Numbered from the stretch's first letter, positions 38,550 through 49,222 are shown. The stretch: 64,000 bases of DNA from Ensifer sp. USDA 6670 (GCA_000421085.1 ATWE01000005.1:124001-188000); one strand, 5' to 3'. Notes: generated by a model from the letters alone, not told the origin. Numbers and translations: made by a program.

Positions 38550-41500
38550 TTGTCCATTTCCAAGATCCTTGTTGCCAACCGTTCCGAAATCGCCATCCGC
38601 GTCTTCCGCGCGGCCAATGAGCTGGGGCTTAAGACGGTCGCGATATGGGCTGAGGAGGATAAGCTGGCGCTGCACCGCTTCAAGGCGGACGAGAGTTATC
38701 AGGTCGGACGCGGGCCGCACCTTCCCCGCGACCTCGGACCGATCGAGAGCTACCTGTCGATCGACGAGGTGATCCGCGTCGCCAAGCTGTCCGGCGCCGA
38801 CGCCATACACCCGGGCTATGGCCTGCTCTCCGAAAGCCCGGAATTCGCCGAAGCCTGCGCTGAGAACGGCATTACCTTCATCGGCCCCAAGCCGGAGACG
38901 ATGCGCCAGCTCGGCAACAAGGTCGCGGCCCGCAACCTCGCCATATCGATCGGCGTGCCGGTCGTGCCGGCGACCGAGCCTCTGCCGGACGACCCGGAAG
39001 AGATCAAGCGGCTGGCCGAGGAGATCGGCTATCCGGTCATGCTGAAGGCCTCCTGGGGCGGCGGCGGCCGCGGCATGCGGGCGATCCGCGACCCCAAGGA
39101 CCTGATCCGCGAGGTGACCGAGGCCAAGCGCGAGGCCAAGGCCGCCTTCGGCAAGGACGAGGTCTATCTCGAAAAGCTGGTCGAGCGCGCCCGTCACGTC
39201 GAAAGCCAGGTCCTCGGCGACACGCACGGCAACGTCGTCCATCTTTTCGAACGCGACTGCTCGATTCAGCGTCGCAACCAGAAGGTCGTGGAGCGGGCGC
39301 CGGCGCCCTATCTCAACGATGCGCAGCGCCAGGAACTCGCGGATTATTCGCTGAAGATCGCCAGGGCGACCAAATATATCGGCGCCGGTACCGTCGAGTA
39401 TCTGATGGATTCCGATACCGGCAAGTTCTACTTCATCGAGGTCAATCCGCGCATCCAGGTCGAGCATACGGTTACCGAGGTCGTCACCGGCATCGATATC
39501 GTCAAGGCCCAGATCCACATTCTCGACGGCTTCGCCATCGGCACGCCGGAATCGGGCGTGCCGCGCCAGGAGGACATCCGCCTCAACGGCCATGCGCTGC
39601 AGTGCCGCATCACGACGGAAGACCCGGAGCAGAACTTCATTCCGGACTATGGCCGCATCACCGCCTATCGCGGCGCCACCGGCTTCGGCATCCGCCTCGA
39701 CGGCGGCACTGCCTATTCCGGCGCGGTGATCACCCGCTACTACGATCCGCTTCTGGAAAAGGTGACCGCGTGGGCGCCGAACCCGGGCGAAGCGATCCAG
39801 CGGATGATCCGCGCGCTGAGAGAATTCCGCATCCGCGGCGTGGCGACCAACCTCACCTTCCTCGAGGCGATCATCAGCCACCCGAAGTTCCACGACAACA
39901 GCTATACGACGCGCTTCATCGACACGACGCCGGAATTGTTCCAGCAGGTCAAGCGCCAGGACCGTGCCACCAAGCTTCTCACCTATCTCGCCGACGTCAC
40001 CGTCAACGGCCATCCGGAAGTCAAGGGCCGGCCGAAGCCTTCCGACGATATCGCCGCGCCGGTCGTGCCGTTCATCGGCGGCGATGTGAAGCCCGGAACG
40101 AAGCAGCGCCTCGACCAGCTCGGCCCGAAGAAATTCGCCGAATGGGTGAAGGCGCAGCCGGAGGTGCTGATCACCGACACGACGATGCGCGACGGCCACC
40201 AGTCGCTTCTCGCCACGCGCATGCGCACCTACGATATCGCCCGCATCGCCGGCACCTATGCGCGGGCGCTGCCCAGCCTCTTTTCGCTCGAATGCTGGGG
40301 CGGGGCGACCTTCGACGTATCGATGCGCTTCCTCACCGAAGATCCGTGGGAGCGGCTGGCGATGGTGCGCGAGGGTGCGCCGAACCTGCTCCTGCAGATG
40401 CTTCTGCGCGGCGCCAACGGCGTCGGATACAAGAACTATCCGGACAATGTCGTCAAATATTTCGTCCGCCAGGCCGCAAAGGGCGGCATCGACGTCTTCC
40501 GCGTCTTCGACTGCTTGAACTGGGTCGAGAATATGCGCGTCGCGATGGACGCGGTGGCCGAGGAGGAAAGGATCTGCGAGGCGGCGATCTGCTACACCGG
40601 AGACATCCTCAATTCCGCCCGGCCGAAATACGACCTGAAATACTACACGGCGTTAGCGGCCGAGCTGGAAAAGGCCGGGGCCCACATGATCGCCGTCAAG
40701 GACATGGCCGGGCTCCTGAAGCCGGCCGCGGCGCGTGTGCTCTTCAAGGCGCTCAAGGAAGCGACCGATCTGCCGATCCATTTCCACACGCACGACACTT
40801 CGGGCATTGCGGCAGCGACCGTACTCGCCGCAATCGAGTCGGGCGTCGATGTCGTCGATGCGGCGATGGACGCGCTCTCCGGCAACACCTCTCAGCCCTG
40901 CCTCGGCTCGATCGTCGAGGCGCTGTCCGGCTCGGAGCGCGACCCGGGCCTCGATCCGGAATGGATCCGCCGCATCTCCTTCTACTGGGAGGCGGTACGC
41001 CATCAATATGCGGCCTTCGAAAGCGACCTCAAGGGACCGGCTTCGGAAGTCTATCTGCACGAGATGCCGGGCGGTCAGTTCACCAATCTGAAGGAACAGG
41101 CCCGCTCGCTTGGCCTCGAGACCCGCTGGCACGAGGTGGCGCAGGCCTATGCCGACGCCAACCGGATGTTCGGTGATATCGTCAAGGTGACGCCGTCTTC
41201 CAAGGTCGTCGGCGACATGGCGCTGATGATGGTCTCCCAGGATCTGACGGTCGCCGATGTCGAGAATCCGGGCAAGGACATCGCTTTCCCGGAATCGGTC
41301 GTCTCCATGCTCAAAGGCGATCTCGGCCAACCGCCGGGCGGCTGGCCGGAGGCGCTGCAGAAGAAGGCGCTGAAGGGCGAAGAGCCCTATGACGCGCGTC
41401 CGGGCTCAATGCTCGAAGACGCGGATCTCGACGCCGAGCGCAAGGGCATCGAGGAGAAGCTCGGCCGTGAAGTGACCGATTTCGAGTTCGCCTCCTATCT

Positions 41501-42008
41501 CATGTATCCGAAGGTCTTCACCGATTATGCGCTGGCCAGCGAGACCTACGGCCCGGTCAGCGTGCTGCCCACGCCCGCCTATTTCTACGGCATGGCGCCG
41601 GGCGAGGAATTGTTCGCCGACATCGAGAAGGGCAAGACACTCGTCATCCTCAACCAGGCGCAGGGAGAGATCGACGAGAAGGGCATGGTCAAGATGTTCT
41701 TCGAAATGAACGGCCAGCCGCGCTCCATCAAGGTACCCGACCGCAACCGCGGCGCCTCGGCCGCCGTCCGCCGCAAGGCGGAAGCCGGCAATGCCGCCCA
41801 TCTCGGCGCGCCGATGCCGGGCGTGATCTCGACCGTTGCGGTGGCCTCTGGCCAATCGGTCAAGGCCGGCGACGTGCTGCTCTCCATCGAGGCGATGAAG
41901 ATGGAGACGGCGCTGCACGCCGAGAAGGACGGGGTGATTTCCGAGGTGCTGGTAAGGGCCGGCGATCAGATCGATGCGAAGGATCTGCTGATCGTGTTCG
42001 GGGCTTAG
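38550..42008 (+). CDS. pyc: Pyruvate carboxylase
   Basis: 1152-residue biotin enzyme that carboxylates pyruvate to oxaloacetate (anaplerosis). Order: biotin carboxylase/ATP-grasp (SKILVANRSEIAIRVFRAAN; MLKASWGGGGRGMRAI; FIEVNPRIQVEHTVTE), carboxyltransferase barrel (ITDTTMRDGHQSLLATRMRT; CLNWVENMRVAMDAV), allosteric linker, and biotinyl domain with K1117 in SIEAMKMETALH, 35 residues from the end. The start is the TTG at 38550, with a perfect GAGGAG at 38538-38543; a start at 38508 would add 14 unconserved residues and has no ribosome site. 1152 residues matches my memory of rhizobial Pyc. Confidence 0.97.
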   Translation: MSISKILVANRSEIAIRVFRAANELGLKTVAIWAEEDKLALHRFKADESYQVGRGPHLPRDLGPIESYLSIDEVIRVAKLSGADAIHPGYGLLSESPEFAEACAENGITFIGPKPETMRQLGNKVAARNLAISIGVPVVPATEPLPDDPEEIKRLAEEIGYPVMLKASWGGGGRGMRAIRDPKDLIREVTEAKREAKAAFGKDEVYLEKLVERARHVESQVLGDTHGNVVHLFERDCSIQRRNQKVVERAPAPYLNDAQRQELADYSLKIARATKYIGAGTVEYLMDSDTGKFYFIEVNPRIQVEHTVTEVVTGIDIVKAQIHILDGFAIGTPESGVPRQEDIRLNGHALQCRITTEDPEQNFIPDYGRITAYRGATGFGIRLDGGTAYSGAVITRYYDPLLEKVTAWAPNPGEAIQRMIRALREFRIRGVATNLTFLEAIISHPKFHDNSYTTRFIDTTPELFQQVKRQDRATKLLTYLADVTVNGHPEVKGRPKPSDDIAAPVVPFIGGDVKPGTKQRLDQLGPKKFAEWVKAQPEVLITDTTMRDGHQSLLATRMRTYDIARIAGTYARALPSLFSLECWGGATFDVSMRFLTEDPWERLAMVREGAPNLLLQMLLRGANGVGYKNYPDNVVKYFVRQAAKGGIDVFRVFDCLNWVENMRVAMDAVAEEERICEAAICYTGDILNSARPKYDLKYYTALAAELEKAGAHMIAVKDMAGLLKPAAARVLFKALKEATDLPIHFHTHDTSGIAAATVLAAIESGVDVVDAAMDALSGNTSQPCLGSIVEALSGSERDPGLDPEWIRRISFYWEAVRHQYAAFESDLKGPASEVYLHEMPGGQFTNLKEQARSLGLETRWHEVAQAYADANRMFGDIVKVTPSSKVVGDMALMMVSQDLTVADVENPGKDIAFPESVVSMLKGDLGQPPGGWPEALQKKALKGEEPYDARPGSMLEDADLDAERKGIEEKLGREVTDFEFASYLMYPKVFTDYALASETYGPVSVLPTPAYFYGMAPGEELFADIEKGKTLVILNQAQGEIDEKGMVKMFFEMNGQPRSIKVPDRNRGASAAVRRKAEAGNAAHLGAPMPGVISTVAVASGQSVKAGDVLLSIEAMKMETALHAEKDGVISEVLVRAGDQIDAKDLLIVFGA

Positions 42009-42023
42009 AGCCCTTCGGGGCTC
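42008..42023. terminator. UUCG-tetraloop hairpin after pyc
   Basis: GAGCCC-TTCG-GGGCTC starts on the last base of the pyc stop codon. The stem is strong but no T-tract follows, so it may stabilise the 3' end or terminate weakly. It sits between convergent pyc and an ABC ATPase gene. Confidence 0.55.
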
Positions 42024-42041
42024 CAAGCACCGCCCGATGCC

Positions 42042-42803
42042 TCAAATATCATAGCTCATCGGCGCACTGAGCGAGGCGATGAACCGCTTCGTCCGCTCAC
42101 GCTCCGGCGTCGAGAAGATCTTGCGCGGGGGGCCGCTTTCGACGACTACGCCGCCATCCAGGAAGACGACGTGATCGGCGACGCGGGAGGCGAGGCGAAG
42201 GTCGTGGGTGGCCATGATCATCGTGGTGCCTTCCCGCGCAAGGCGGCTCAGGACCTCCACCACTTCCTCCGCCAGTTCCGGATCCAGCGCCGAGGTCGGC
42301 TCGTCGCAGAGGAGCACGCGCGGCGAGGGGGCGAGTGCCCGGGCGATCGCGACGCGTTGCTGCTGGCCGCCGGAAAGCGTGGCGGGCCAGGCATCCGCCT
42401 TATGCGCCATGCCGACCTTCTCCAACAGCTCGAGCGCCCGGGTGCGCGCCCGGTCGGCCGGCCATTTGAGAACGGTGACGAGACCTTCCATCACATTGCC
42501 GATCGCCGTCTGGTGCGGGAAGAGCTGGAAATTCTGGAACACCATTCCGGTCTGGCGGCGCAGTCTCTGGATCGCCTGCCAGCCCACCTTGCGGCCGTCG
42601 GCGAATTCGAGCCGGTCGTCGCCAAGGCGGATTGCCCCCGACGTCGGGATTTCCAGCAGGTTGACGCAGCGCAGCAGCGTGCTCTTGCCGCCGCCGGAAG
42701 GACCGACGAGCGCGGTCACGCTGCCTTCCGCGAGCGAGACGCTGATATCGTTCAGCACGGTGTTGGTGCCGAAGCGCTTGACGATGTGGGAGAGCTCGAT
42801 CAT
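42042..42803 (-). CDS. Polar amino acid ABC transporter ATP-binding protein
   Basis: 253-residue ATPase of the GlnQ/HisP group. Walker A is GPSGGGKST (about residues 34-42), the Q-loop MVFQNFQLFPHQTA, the signature LSGGQQQRVAIARAL, Walker B VLLCDEPTSALD and the H-loop MATHDLRLA. The ATG at 42803 overlaps the permease stop (42800-42802) as ATGA, so they are coupled. The frame stays open upstream across the permease but carries no family sequence there. Third gene of a binding-protein/permease/ATPase set for a polar amino acid, possibly cystine. Confidence 0.94.
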   Translation of the reverse strand: MIELSHIVKRFGTNTVLNDISVSLAEGSVTALVGPSGGGKSTLLRCVNLLEIPTSGAIRLGDDRLEFADGRKVGWQAIQRLRRQTGMVFQNFQLFPHQTAIGNVMEGLVTVLKWPADRARTRALELLEKVGMAHKADAWPATLSGGQQQRVAIARALAPSPRVLLCDEPTSALDPELAEEVVEVLSRLAREGTTMIMATHDLRLASRVADHVVFLDGGVVVESGPPRKIFSTPERERTKRFIASLSAPMSYDI

Positions 42804-43495
42804 GCGCGCGCCTCCAGGAAGCCGCCATAGCGGGAGAAGCGCTGCTCCAGTTTCCCCTGCAGCGCCGAAAGGACGGAACTCATGACAAGATAGATCAGGG
42901 CGGCCTCGATGTAGAGGATCAAGGGTTCGTAACTGGTGGCGACGATGCGCTGCGCCGTCTGGAAAAGCTCCGGCACCGTGATCGCGGCCGCGAGCGAGGT
43001 GTCCTTGACGAGCGAGATGAAGGTGTTCGACAGCGGCGGAACGGCGACGCGGCCCGCCTGTGGAAGGATCGTCCGGCGCATCGCCTGGCTCCAGCTCATG
43101 CCGATCGAATAGGCCGCTTCCCACTGCCCCCTCGGAACCGACGAGATCACCGCGCGGATGATTTCGGAACTGTAGGCGCCGATATTGAGCGTGAAGCCGA
43201 TCAGCGCTGCAGGAAAGGCGTCGAGCAGGATGCCCATGCTCGGCAGACCGTAGAAGATGACGAAGAGCTGCACGAGCAGCGGCGTGCCGCGGATCACCCA
43301 GACATAGAAGCGCGCCACGGCCGCGAAAGGAGCCGGAGCAAAAAGCCGGACGACGGCGGTGACGAGGCCGAGAGCCAAGCCAAGGGTGAACGAGAGGAGC
43401 GTGAGCGGGATCGTGAAGATCAGCCCCGCCCAGAGCAGGGCCGGCAACGAATCCGCCATCAGTTGAAGCCAGTGGGGCAAGGGAGAGCCTTTCAA
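42800..43495 (-). CDS. Polar amino acid ABC transporter permease (HisM/YecS type)
   Basis: 231-residue permease with about five membrane spans. The family signature YVWVIRGTPLLVQLFVIFYG and the EAA-like loop PRGQWEAAYSIGMSWSQAMR are both present. The family usually works as a homodimer with one ATPase, in line with a single permease gene here. Overlaps the ATPase gene by four bases. A 338-base gap holding a repeat element separates it from its binding-protein gene. Confidence 0.93.
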   Translation of the reverse strand: MKGSPLPHWLQLMADSLPALLWAGLIFTIPLTLLSFTLGLALGLVTAVVRLFAPAPFAAVARFYVWVIRGTPLLVQLFVIFYGLPSMGILLDAFPAALIGFTLNIGAYSSEIIRAVISSVPRGQWEAAYSIGMSWSQAMRRTILPQAGRVAVPPLSNTFISLVKDTSLAAAITVPELFQTAQRIVATSYEPLILYIEAALIYLVMSSVLSALQGKLEQRFSRYGGFLEARA

Positions 43496-43833
43496 AACGC
43501 GCGATCCGTCCCGGATGCCGGGACGGATCGCGATTCATAAGCAGGATGGGGAAAGGTGTGAAGCCCCACATCCGTGCAACTGTTCTGTGGGATTCTCTTC
43601 CGACTTCAGGTCACTCTTGTTGATCCGCCAGCAGCAGGGAATGCGAAGGCACGGATTGCCCCTCACCCTAACCCTCTCCCCGCAGGCGGGGAGAGGGGAC
43701 TTAGGAGGCCGCGGCGCATCGCGTCTTCCAAAGGCGAGTGAGGTGCGAGAGGTTGCCGCGTGTCCCTTCGCCCCGCTTGCGGGAAGAAGGTGCCGGCAGG
43801 CGGATGAGGGGCCGTTCCGACATCTTCCACACG
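43496..43833. other. 338-base gap inside the amino acid transporter locus
   Basis: No gene recognised. Bases 43658-43812 are a mosaic palindromic repeat; the rest, nearest the permease, should hold its ribosome site and perhaps a secondary promoter. The repeat probably reduces permease/ATPase mRNA relative to the binding protein. Confidence 0.5.
43658..43812. repeat. GC-rich mosaic palindromic element, copy C
   Basis: Left arm GCCCCTCACCCTAACCC, hairpin CTCCCCGCAGGCGGGGAG (43676-43693), a second decayed hairpin CGCCCCGCTTGCGGG (about 43769-43783), right arm GGATGAGGGGC. Same orientation as copy B, with a longer centre. It lies between the binding-protein and permease genes. Confidence 0.8.
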
Positions 43834-44607
43834 CTACTTCGAAACGTCGGCGCCGAAATATTTCTGCGAGATCTTCTCATAGGTGCCGTCGGCCTTGATC
43901 TCGGCCAGCGCCTTGTTGATCGCTTCGAGCAGCTCCGGCTCGCCCTTGCGGATGATGATGCCCGAATAATCGGCATCGGGCTTTTCGGCGGCGATCTTCA
44001 CATTCGCATCCGGCTTCTGCTTCTTGAAGTCGAGGAAGGAGAGGCTGTCATTGATGGTCGCGTCGGCGCGGCCCGTCAGCACGAGCTGGATCGACTGGTC
44101 GAAACCGTCGGTTCCGACGAGCTCGGCGCCCGAGGCTTGCGCGAGCTTGCCGAAGTTGCTGGTCAGCGACTGTGCCGATTTCTTGCCCTTCAGGTCGGCG
44201 AAGTCCTTGATCTCCTCGTCGTCGCCGCGGACGATCAGCACGGCCTTGGAGGCGATATAGGGTTCGGAGAAGTCGTATTTTTTCTTGCGTTCCTCAGTGA
44301 TCCCGACCTGGTTGATGACCGCGTCGTAACGGTTTGCGTCGAGGCCGGCGATCAGGCCATCCCACTTGCCTTCTAGGAATTCCGGCTTGACGCCGAGGCG
44401 CTTGGCGACTTCCTGACCGATCTCGACGTCGAAGCCGACGAGAGCGCCGCTCGCGTCATGATAGGTGAAGGGGGCGTAGGTGCCCTCGGTGCCGATCTTC
44501 AGCACGCCTGCGGACTTGACCTCGTCCAGGTTCTGCCCCGCCTGAACGGGAGCGAAGGCGGCGAGTTGCAGGAGGGCGGCAGCAAAAAGCGTCGGAAGGA
44601 GTTTCAT
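43834..44607 (-). CDS. Polar amino acid (cystine-like) ABC transporter substrate-binding protein
   Basis: 257-residue periplasmic protein of binding-protein family 3. The signal peptide is MKLLPTLFAAALLQLAAFAP ending at VQAGQ. The first lobe has VLKIGTEGTYAPFTYHDASG and GFDVEIGQEVAKRLG; the family motif YDAVINQVGITEERKKKYDF follows, then the second lobe with TSNFGKLAQ. The pattern resembles cystine-binding FliY/TcyJ proteins, though lysine/arginine/ornithine and glutamine relatives are close. The ATG at 44607 gives the signal peptide; upstream open frame to 44751 lacks it. First gene of the transporter operon, divergent from a DeoR regulator. Confidence 0.92.
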   Translation of the reverse strand: MKLLPTLFAAALLQLAAFAPVQAGQNLDEVKSAGVLKIGTEGTYAPFTYHDASGALVGFDVEIGQEVAKRLGVKPEFLEGKWDGLIAGLDANRYDAVINQVGITEERKKKYDFSEPYIASKAVLIVRGDDEEIKDFADLKGKKSAQSLTSNFGKLAQASGAELVGTDGFDQSIQLVLTGRADATINDSLSFLDFKKQKPDANVKIAAEKPDADYSGIIIRKGEPELLEAINKALAEIKADGTYEKISQKYFGADVSK

Positions 44608-44866
44608 CGTTGTTTTCCAGTTCTGGTTCTCCGGCCCGTCATCCGGATTGCAGCGAATTTCGCATAAACCCGCCAGTTTCCAAGCGTATAAAAGACCAAT
44701 TCCGAACGGTTTCGATAAAGATTTTTCCTCAGAGGGCGGATTCCCACCCAAAACGCTGCGGCGTGAAATGTTCCGTTGCGTTTTGCGGCAGGCGGGATTG
44801 AAAGCTGTGCTCGGGAATGATAATCACGTTTTTATCGATTCATGCACGATTATGCACGGTTCCAGG

Positions 44867-45649
44867 ATGTCCACCGACCTGCTGCTGCGAGAGAGAAAGA
44901 GCCTGATCCAGGAAAGGCTCAGAACCGAGGGCCGGGTGCTTGCGGCCGATCTCGCACGCGAACTCGGCGTGTCGGAAGACACGATCCGCCGCGACCTGCG
45001 CGAGATGGCCGCCGCTGGCCTTTGCGAGCGCGTCTATGGCGGAGCACTGCCGGTTGCGCCCGACGCAGGCTCGCTTGTGGCCCGGATATCCCGCGCGCCC
45101 GAACGGAAGGCGGCGCTGGCGCGGGCTGCCGTCGTCTTTCTAAGGCCGCGCATGACCGTGTTCCTCGACGCGGGCTCCGCCAATCTGGCGATTGCGCAGG
45201 CGATCGGACCGGACCTCTCCGCGACGATCATCACCAATACGCCGCCGATCGCCGCAGCCTTGATGGAGAAGCCGGGCATCGAAGTCATTCTGGTGGGCGG
45301 CCCGTTGAACCGCGCTGTCGGCGCGGCGGTCGGTGCACGGGCGCAGCGCGATGCCGAGCTGTTGCGGCCCGATCTCGCGATTCTCGGAACCTGCGGTGCG
45401 GATGCCGAAGCAGGGCTGACCGCGTTCCACTTCGAGGATGCGGAATTCAAGCGGCTGATCGCTTCCAGGAGCCGCGCCCTGCTTGCGGCCGTCACGACCG
45501 ACAAGCTCGGTACCGCAGCACCGCATTCGGTGGTCGCCATAGACGGTGCCTCCACGATTGTTCTCGAGGCGGATGCGCCGGAAGCCGAGGTCGCGGCCTT
45601 TACGGCGCGGGGGGCGAACGTCGTTCTCGCGAAGGAGCCTATCCGGTGA
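44867..45649 (+). CDS. DeoR-family transcriptional regulator
   Basis: 260-residue DeoR/GlpR-type repressor. The N-terminal HTH (RKSLIQERLRTEGRVLAADL; SEDTIRRDLREMAAAGL) is followed by a sugar-phosphate-sensing domain (VFLDAGSANLAIAQAI; DLAILGTCGADAEAGLT). The ATG at 44867 begins the domain; an ATG at 44852 is possible. A direct repeat ATGCACG (44842-44848 and 44852-44858, ten-base period) just before the start may be its own operator. Its last residues (GANVVLAKEPIR) lead into a VOC-like tail in another frame, so the 3' end may have been rearranged. Probable targets: itself and the adjacent MFS gene. Confidence 0.9.
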   Translation: MSTDLLLRERKSLIQERLRTEGRVLAADLARELGVSEDTIRRDLREMAAAGLCERVYGGALPVAPDAGSLVARISRAPERKAALARAAVVFLRPRMTVFLDAGSANLAIAQAIGPDLSATIITNTPPIAAALMEKPGIEVILVGGPLNRAVGAAVGARAQRDAELLRPDLAILGTCGADAEAGLTAFHFEDAEFKRLIASRSRALLAAVTTDKLGTAAPHSVVAIDGASTIVLEADAPEAEVAAFTARGANVVLAKEPIR

Positions 45650-45690
45650 TCAGCGATCCCGATGGCAATCTCATCGAAATCACCAATTGA
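45646..45690 (+). pseudogene. Remnant of a VOC/glyoxalase-family gene (C-terminal 14 codons)
   Basis: A frame overlapping the DeoR stop reads VISDPDGNLIEITN and ends with TGA. DPDGNLIEI is the hallmark C-terminal motif of glyoxalase/bleomycin-resistance (VOC) proteins. No VOC domain precedes it in any frame, so this looks like the scar of a deleted gene. The match is short but very specific. Confidence 0.6.
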
Positions 45691-45721
45691 GCCGGACGAT
45701 CCGGCAGCGGAAGGTCAACCC

Positions 45722-46912
45722 ATGGATCAGCGCACAGATTCCGCCCCGAAAGCCGTTGGCCGGCAGGGCTATATGTCGAAAAACCGCCTTGCCGTGTCTC
45801 TCCTGTTTCTGATGAACGGCTTCGTCACCGGAAGCTGGGCGCCGAAAATCCCGGAGTTCAAGGAGCGCCTCGGCATCGGCGAGAGCGTTCTCGGTCTTCT
45901 CATCCTGGGTTTCGGCATCGGCTCGCTGGTGCTGATGCCGATTGCCGGCGGCTTCATCGCCCGTCTCGGCTCGCAGAAGGTGGTGAAGATCACGGCGATC
46001 ATCCTTTCACCGCTGCTTCTCCTTCTGACGCTCCTGCCGAATCTGTGGACGGCAGCACTCGGCATGTTCCTGCTCGGTGGCTTCGTCGGCGCGATGGATG
46101 TGGCCATGAACGCCAATGCCGTCGAGGTCGAGAAGTCTATGCGTCGTGCCATCATGTCCTCGTGCCACGCCTATTGGAGCCTCGGCGGGCTGATCGGCGC
46201 GGGGATCGGCGGCTTCCTGATGGCGCGCTTCGGCGTGCTGCCGCATGCGATCGTCGTCACCTGCCTGTGTCTTGCGATACTCGCGGTTGCCTGGCCGATG
46301 ATCCTTGCCGACCGGCCGCATCCTGCGGCAACCCGGGAGAAGCTCAGGCTGCCGATGACACCGCTGCCCTGGCTGATCGGCATCATGGCGCTTTTCTCGA
46401 TGGTGCCCGAGGGTGCCGTTCTCGACTGGGGTGCACTTTATCTGAAGGATGAACTCGGCGCCTCCGTCGAGCTTTCGGGCTTCGGTTTTGCCGCCTTCTC
46501 GGCGACCATGGCGGCGATGCGCTTTGCCGGCGATCACGTGCGCGATCGGCTCGGCGCCACTCTGACCTTGCGCATCTGCACCGTGACCGCTCTCGTCGGC
46601 ATGGTGCTGGCCGGTCTTGCTCCCAATGCCGTTCTCGCGATCCTCGGTTTTGCGCTTGCAGGCATCGGCATTTCCAACATGGTGCCGATCGCCTTTTCGG
46701 CCGCCGGCAATATGCCGGGTCTGCAGCCCGGCATAGGACTGTCGGTCGCGACCACCATGGGCTATTCCGGTATGCTGTTTGCGCCGTCATTGATCGGCTT
46801 CATCGCGGAACACAGCGGCTTCGCGGTCATCTTCGCCTGCGTTCCCGTGCTGTTCATCGTGGTGCTCCTGCTCTCGCATCACGCCGTTCATGCGGATCAC
46901 AGCAAGGGGTGA
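45722..46912 (+). CDS. MFS transporter (YbjJ-like)
   Basis: 396-residue major facilitator with twelve predicted spans. Seen: LLFLMNGFVTGSWAPKIPEF (span 1), GLLILGFGIGSLVLMPIAG (span 2), MDVAMNANAVEVEKSMRRAI with the family's MNA-EV segment, SCHAYWSLGGLIGAGIGGFL. This pattern fits the YbjJ branch, whose substrates are poorly known. The ATG at 45722 has GGAAGG at 45708-45713; upstream in-frame codons run through the VOC remnant. It lies 72 bases after the DeoR gene, so a sugar-related substrate under DeoR control is reasonable but unproven. Confidence 0.88.
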   Translation: MDQRTDSAPKAVGRQGYMSKNRLAVSLLFLMNGFVTGSWAPKIPEFKERLGIGESVLGLLILGFGIGSLVLMPIAGGFIARLGSQKVVKITAIILSPLLLLLTLLPNLWTAALGMFLLGGFVGAMDVAMNANAVEVEKSMRRAIMSSCHAYWSLGGLIGAGIGGFLMARFGVLPHAIVVTCLCLAILAVAWPMILADRPHPAATREKLRLPMTPLPWLIGIMALFSMVPEGAVLDWGALYLKDELGASVELSGFGFAAFSATMAAMRFAGDHVRDRLGATLTLRICTVTALVGMVLAGLAPNAVLAILGFALAGIGISNMVPIAFSAAGNMPGLQPGIGLSVATTMGYSGMLFAPSLIGFIAEHSGFAVIFACVPVLFIVVLLLSHHAVHADHSKG

Positions 46913-46952
46913 TCGGCGTTCGGGCGGGGGGCGCAGACCGGCGCGAGCGACT

Positions 46953-46970
46953 GTCCCTCATCCCGCTGCC
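46953..46970. repeat. Fragment of the GC-rich mosaic element
   Basis: GTCCCTCATCCCGCTGCC matches the left end of copy A at 7325 (CCCCTCATCCCGCTGCC) with one change, but the hairpin modules that should follow are missing. A truncated copy in the MFS-ispG gap (46913-47095), which otherwise holds only the ispG leader. Confidence 0.5.
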
Positions 46971-47095
46971 ATCAATTCGCCGTCAGCGCGTGATGTTGCC
47001 GTTGACAAGCGGGCGTTCCTTCGCCACCTGAGAAGTGAAAATTTCGGGCGGTCCGTGCGCGTTCCGCTCCGCAACGGACCCAAGAAGAGGCCTTC

Positions 47096-48349
<1,254 letters not shown>

Positions 48350-48436
48350 TCCGGCCGGAATCGTCGCCCTTACCGACGATCTTGATCGCGCGTCAGATTA
48401 CGCGCGCTCACATTCCGTCGCGATGGGCGCCGAACG

Positions 48437-49222
48437 TCACGACATGATCAAGCCGCCATCGACGTTGATCGTCTGCCCGGTGATGTAAGCCGCATCTTGC
48501 GATGCCAGGAATGCAACCAGGGCCGCGACTTCGGCCGGCGTTCCGGCGCGGCCCATCGGGATACCGCGAACCCATTCGGCCATCAGTTCGCCGGGGCCGT
48601 ATTCACCCAGCATCTGACCCCAGACCCGGTCATTGTAATCCCACATCTCGGTGTGAATGATACCGGGGCAAATTGCGTTGGCGGTGATGCCTTCGCGCGC
48701 GAGCTCCTTGGCAAGGCTCTGCGTGAGGCCGACCACGCCAAACTTCGAGGCGGCATAGTGCGGGGTATAGATGAAGCCCTGCCGGGCCTGGCCGGAGGCG
48801 GTATTGATGAGGCGGCCTTTGGTGCCGCTGGCGCGAAAGCGGCGGACGGCCTCCTGACAGCAGAGGAAGACGCCTTTCGTGTTCACATCCAGGTTGAGGT
48901 CCCACTCGCGTTCGGTGAGGTCTTCGACCTTGGCGATGGTGATAACGCCTGCGTTCTGGACCGATACGGAAATCGCGCCCAGCTTTGCCTCGGCCTCGCC
49001 ATAGGCCTCCTGCACTGCTCGAGCGTCGGTTACATCCAGCATCAGTCCGATCACATTTGCGCCGGTCTCTTCAACCAGCGTCTCGGCGGCCGCGGACGTA
49101 TCCTTCTCGATCGCGGCGATGGCGACCTTTGCTCCCTCTTCGGCAAAGCGCTTGGCAATGCCCCGCCCGATTCCCTTGTTCCCGCCGGTGACGAAAACCG
49201 TTTGGCCTGCGAAACGTCTCAT
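48437..49222 (-). CDS. Short-chain dehydrogenase (probable polyol/sugar dehydrogenase)
   Basis: 261-residue SDR. The cofactor motif is TGGNKGIGRGIA (about residues 12-23), with VQNAGV, the catalytic serine in INTASGQARQ and the YxxxK motif as YAASK. The tail is ITGQTINVDGGLIMS. It is the last minus-strand gene of a co-directional set with a SorC regulator, an FGGY kinase and a split transketolase, so it probably oxidises a polyol to the ketose that is then phosphorylated. A partner SDR occurs at 57339. The gap to the SorC gene is 46 bases. Confidence 0.9.
   Translation of the reverse strand: MRRFAGQTVFVTGGNKGIGRGIAKRFAEEGAKVAIAAIEKDTSAAAETLVEETGANVIGLMLDVTDARAVQEAYGEAEAKLGAISVSVQNAGVITIAKVEDLTEREWDLNLDVNTKGVFLCCQEAVRRFRASGTKGRLINTASGQARQGFIYTPHYAASKFGVVGLTQSLAKELAREGITANAICPGIIHTEMWDYNDRVWGQMLGEYGPGELMAEWVRGIPMGRAGTPAEVAALVAFLASQDAAYITGQTINVDGGLIMS

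Noticed and set aside
42804..43571. In-frame upstream extension of the amino acid ABC ATPase to a 509-codon fusion
   Set aside because: The extension reads across the permease gene in another frame and has no family sequence; the ATPase motifs begin right after ATG 42803, which overlaps the permease stop.
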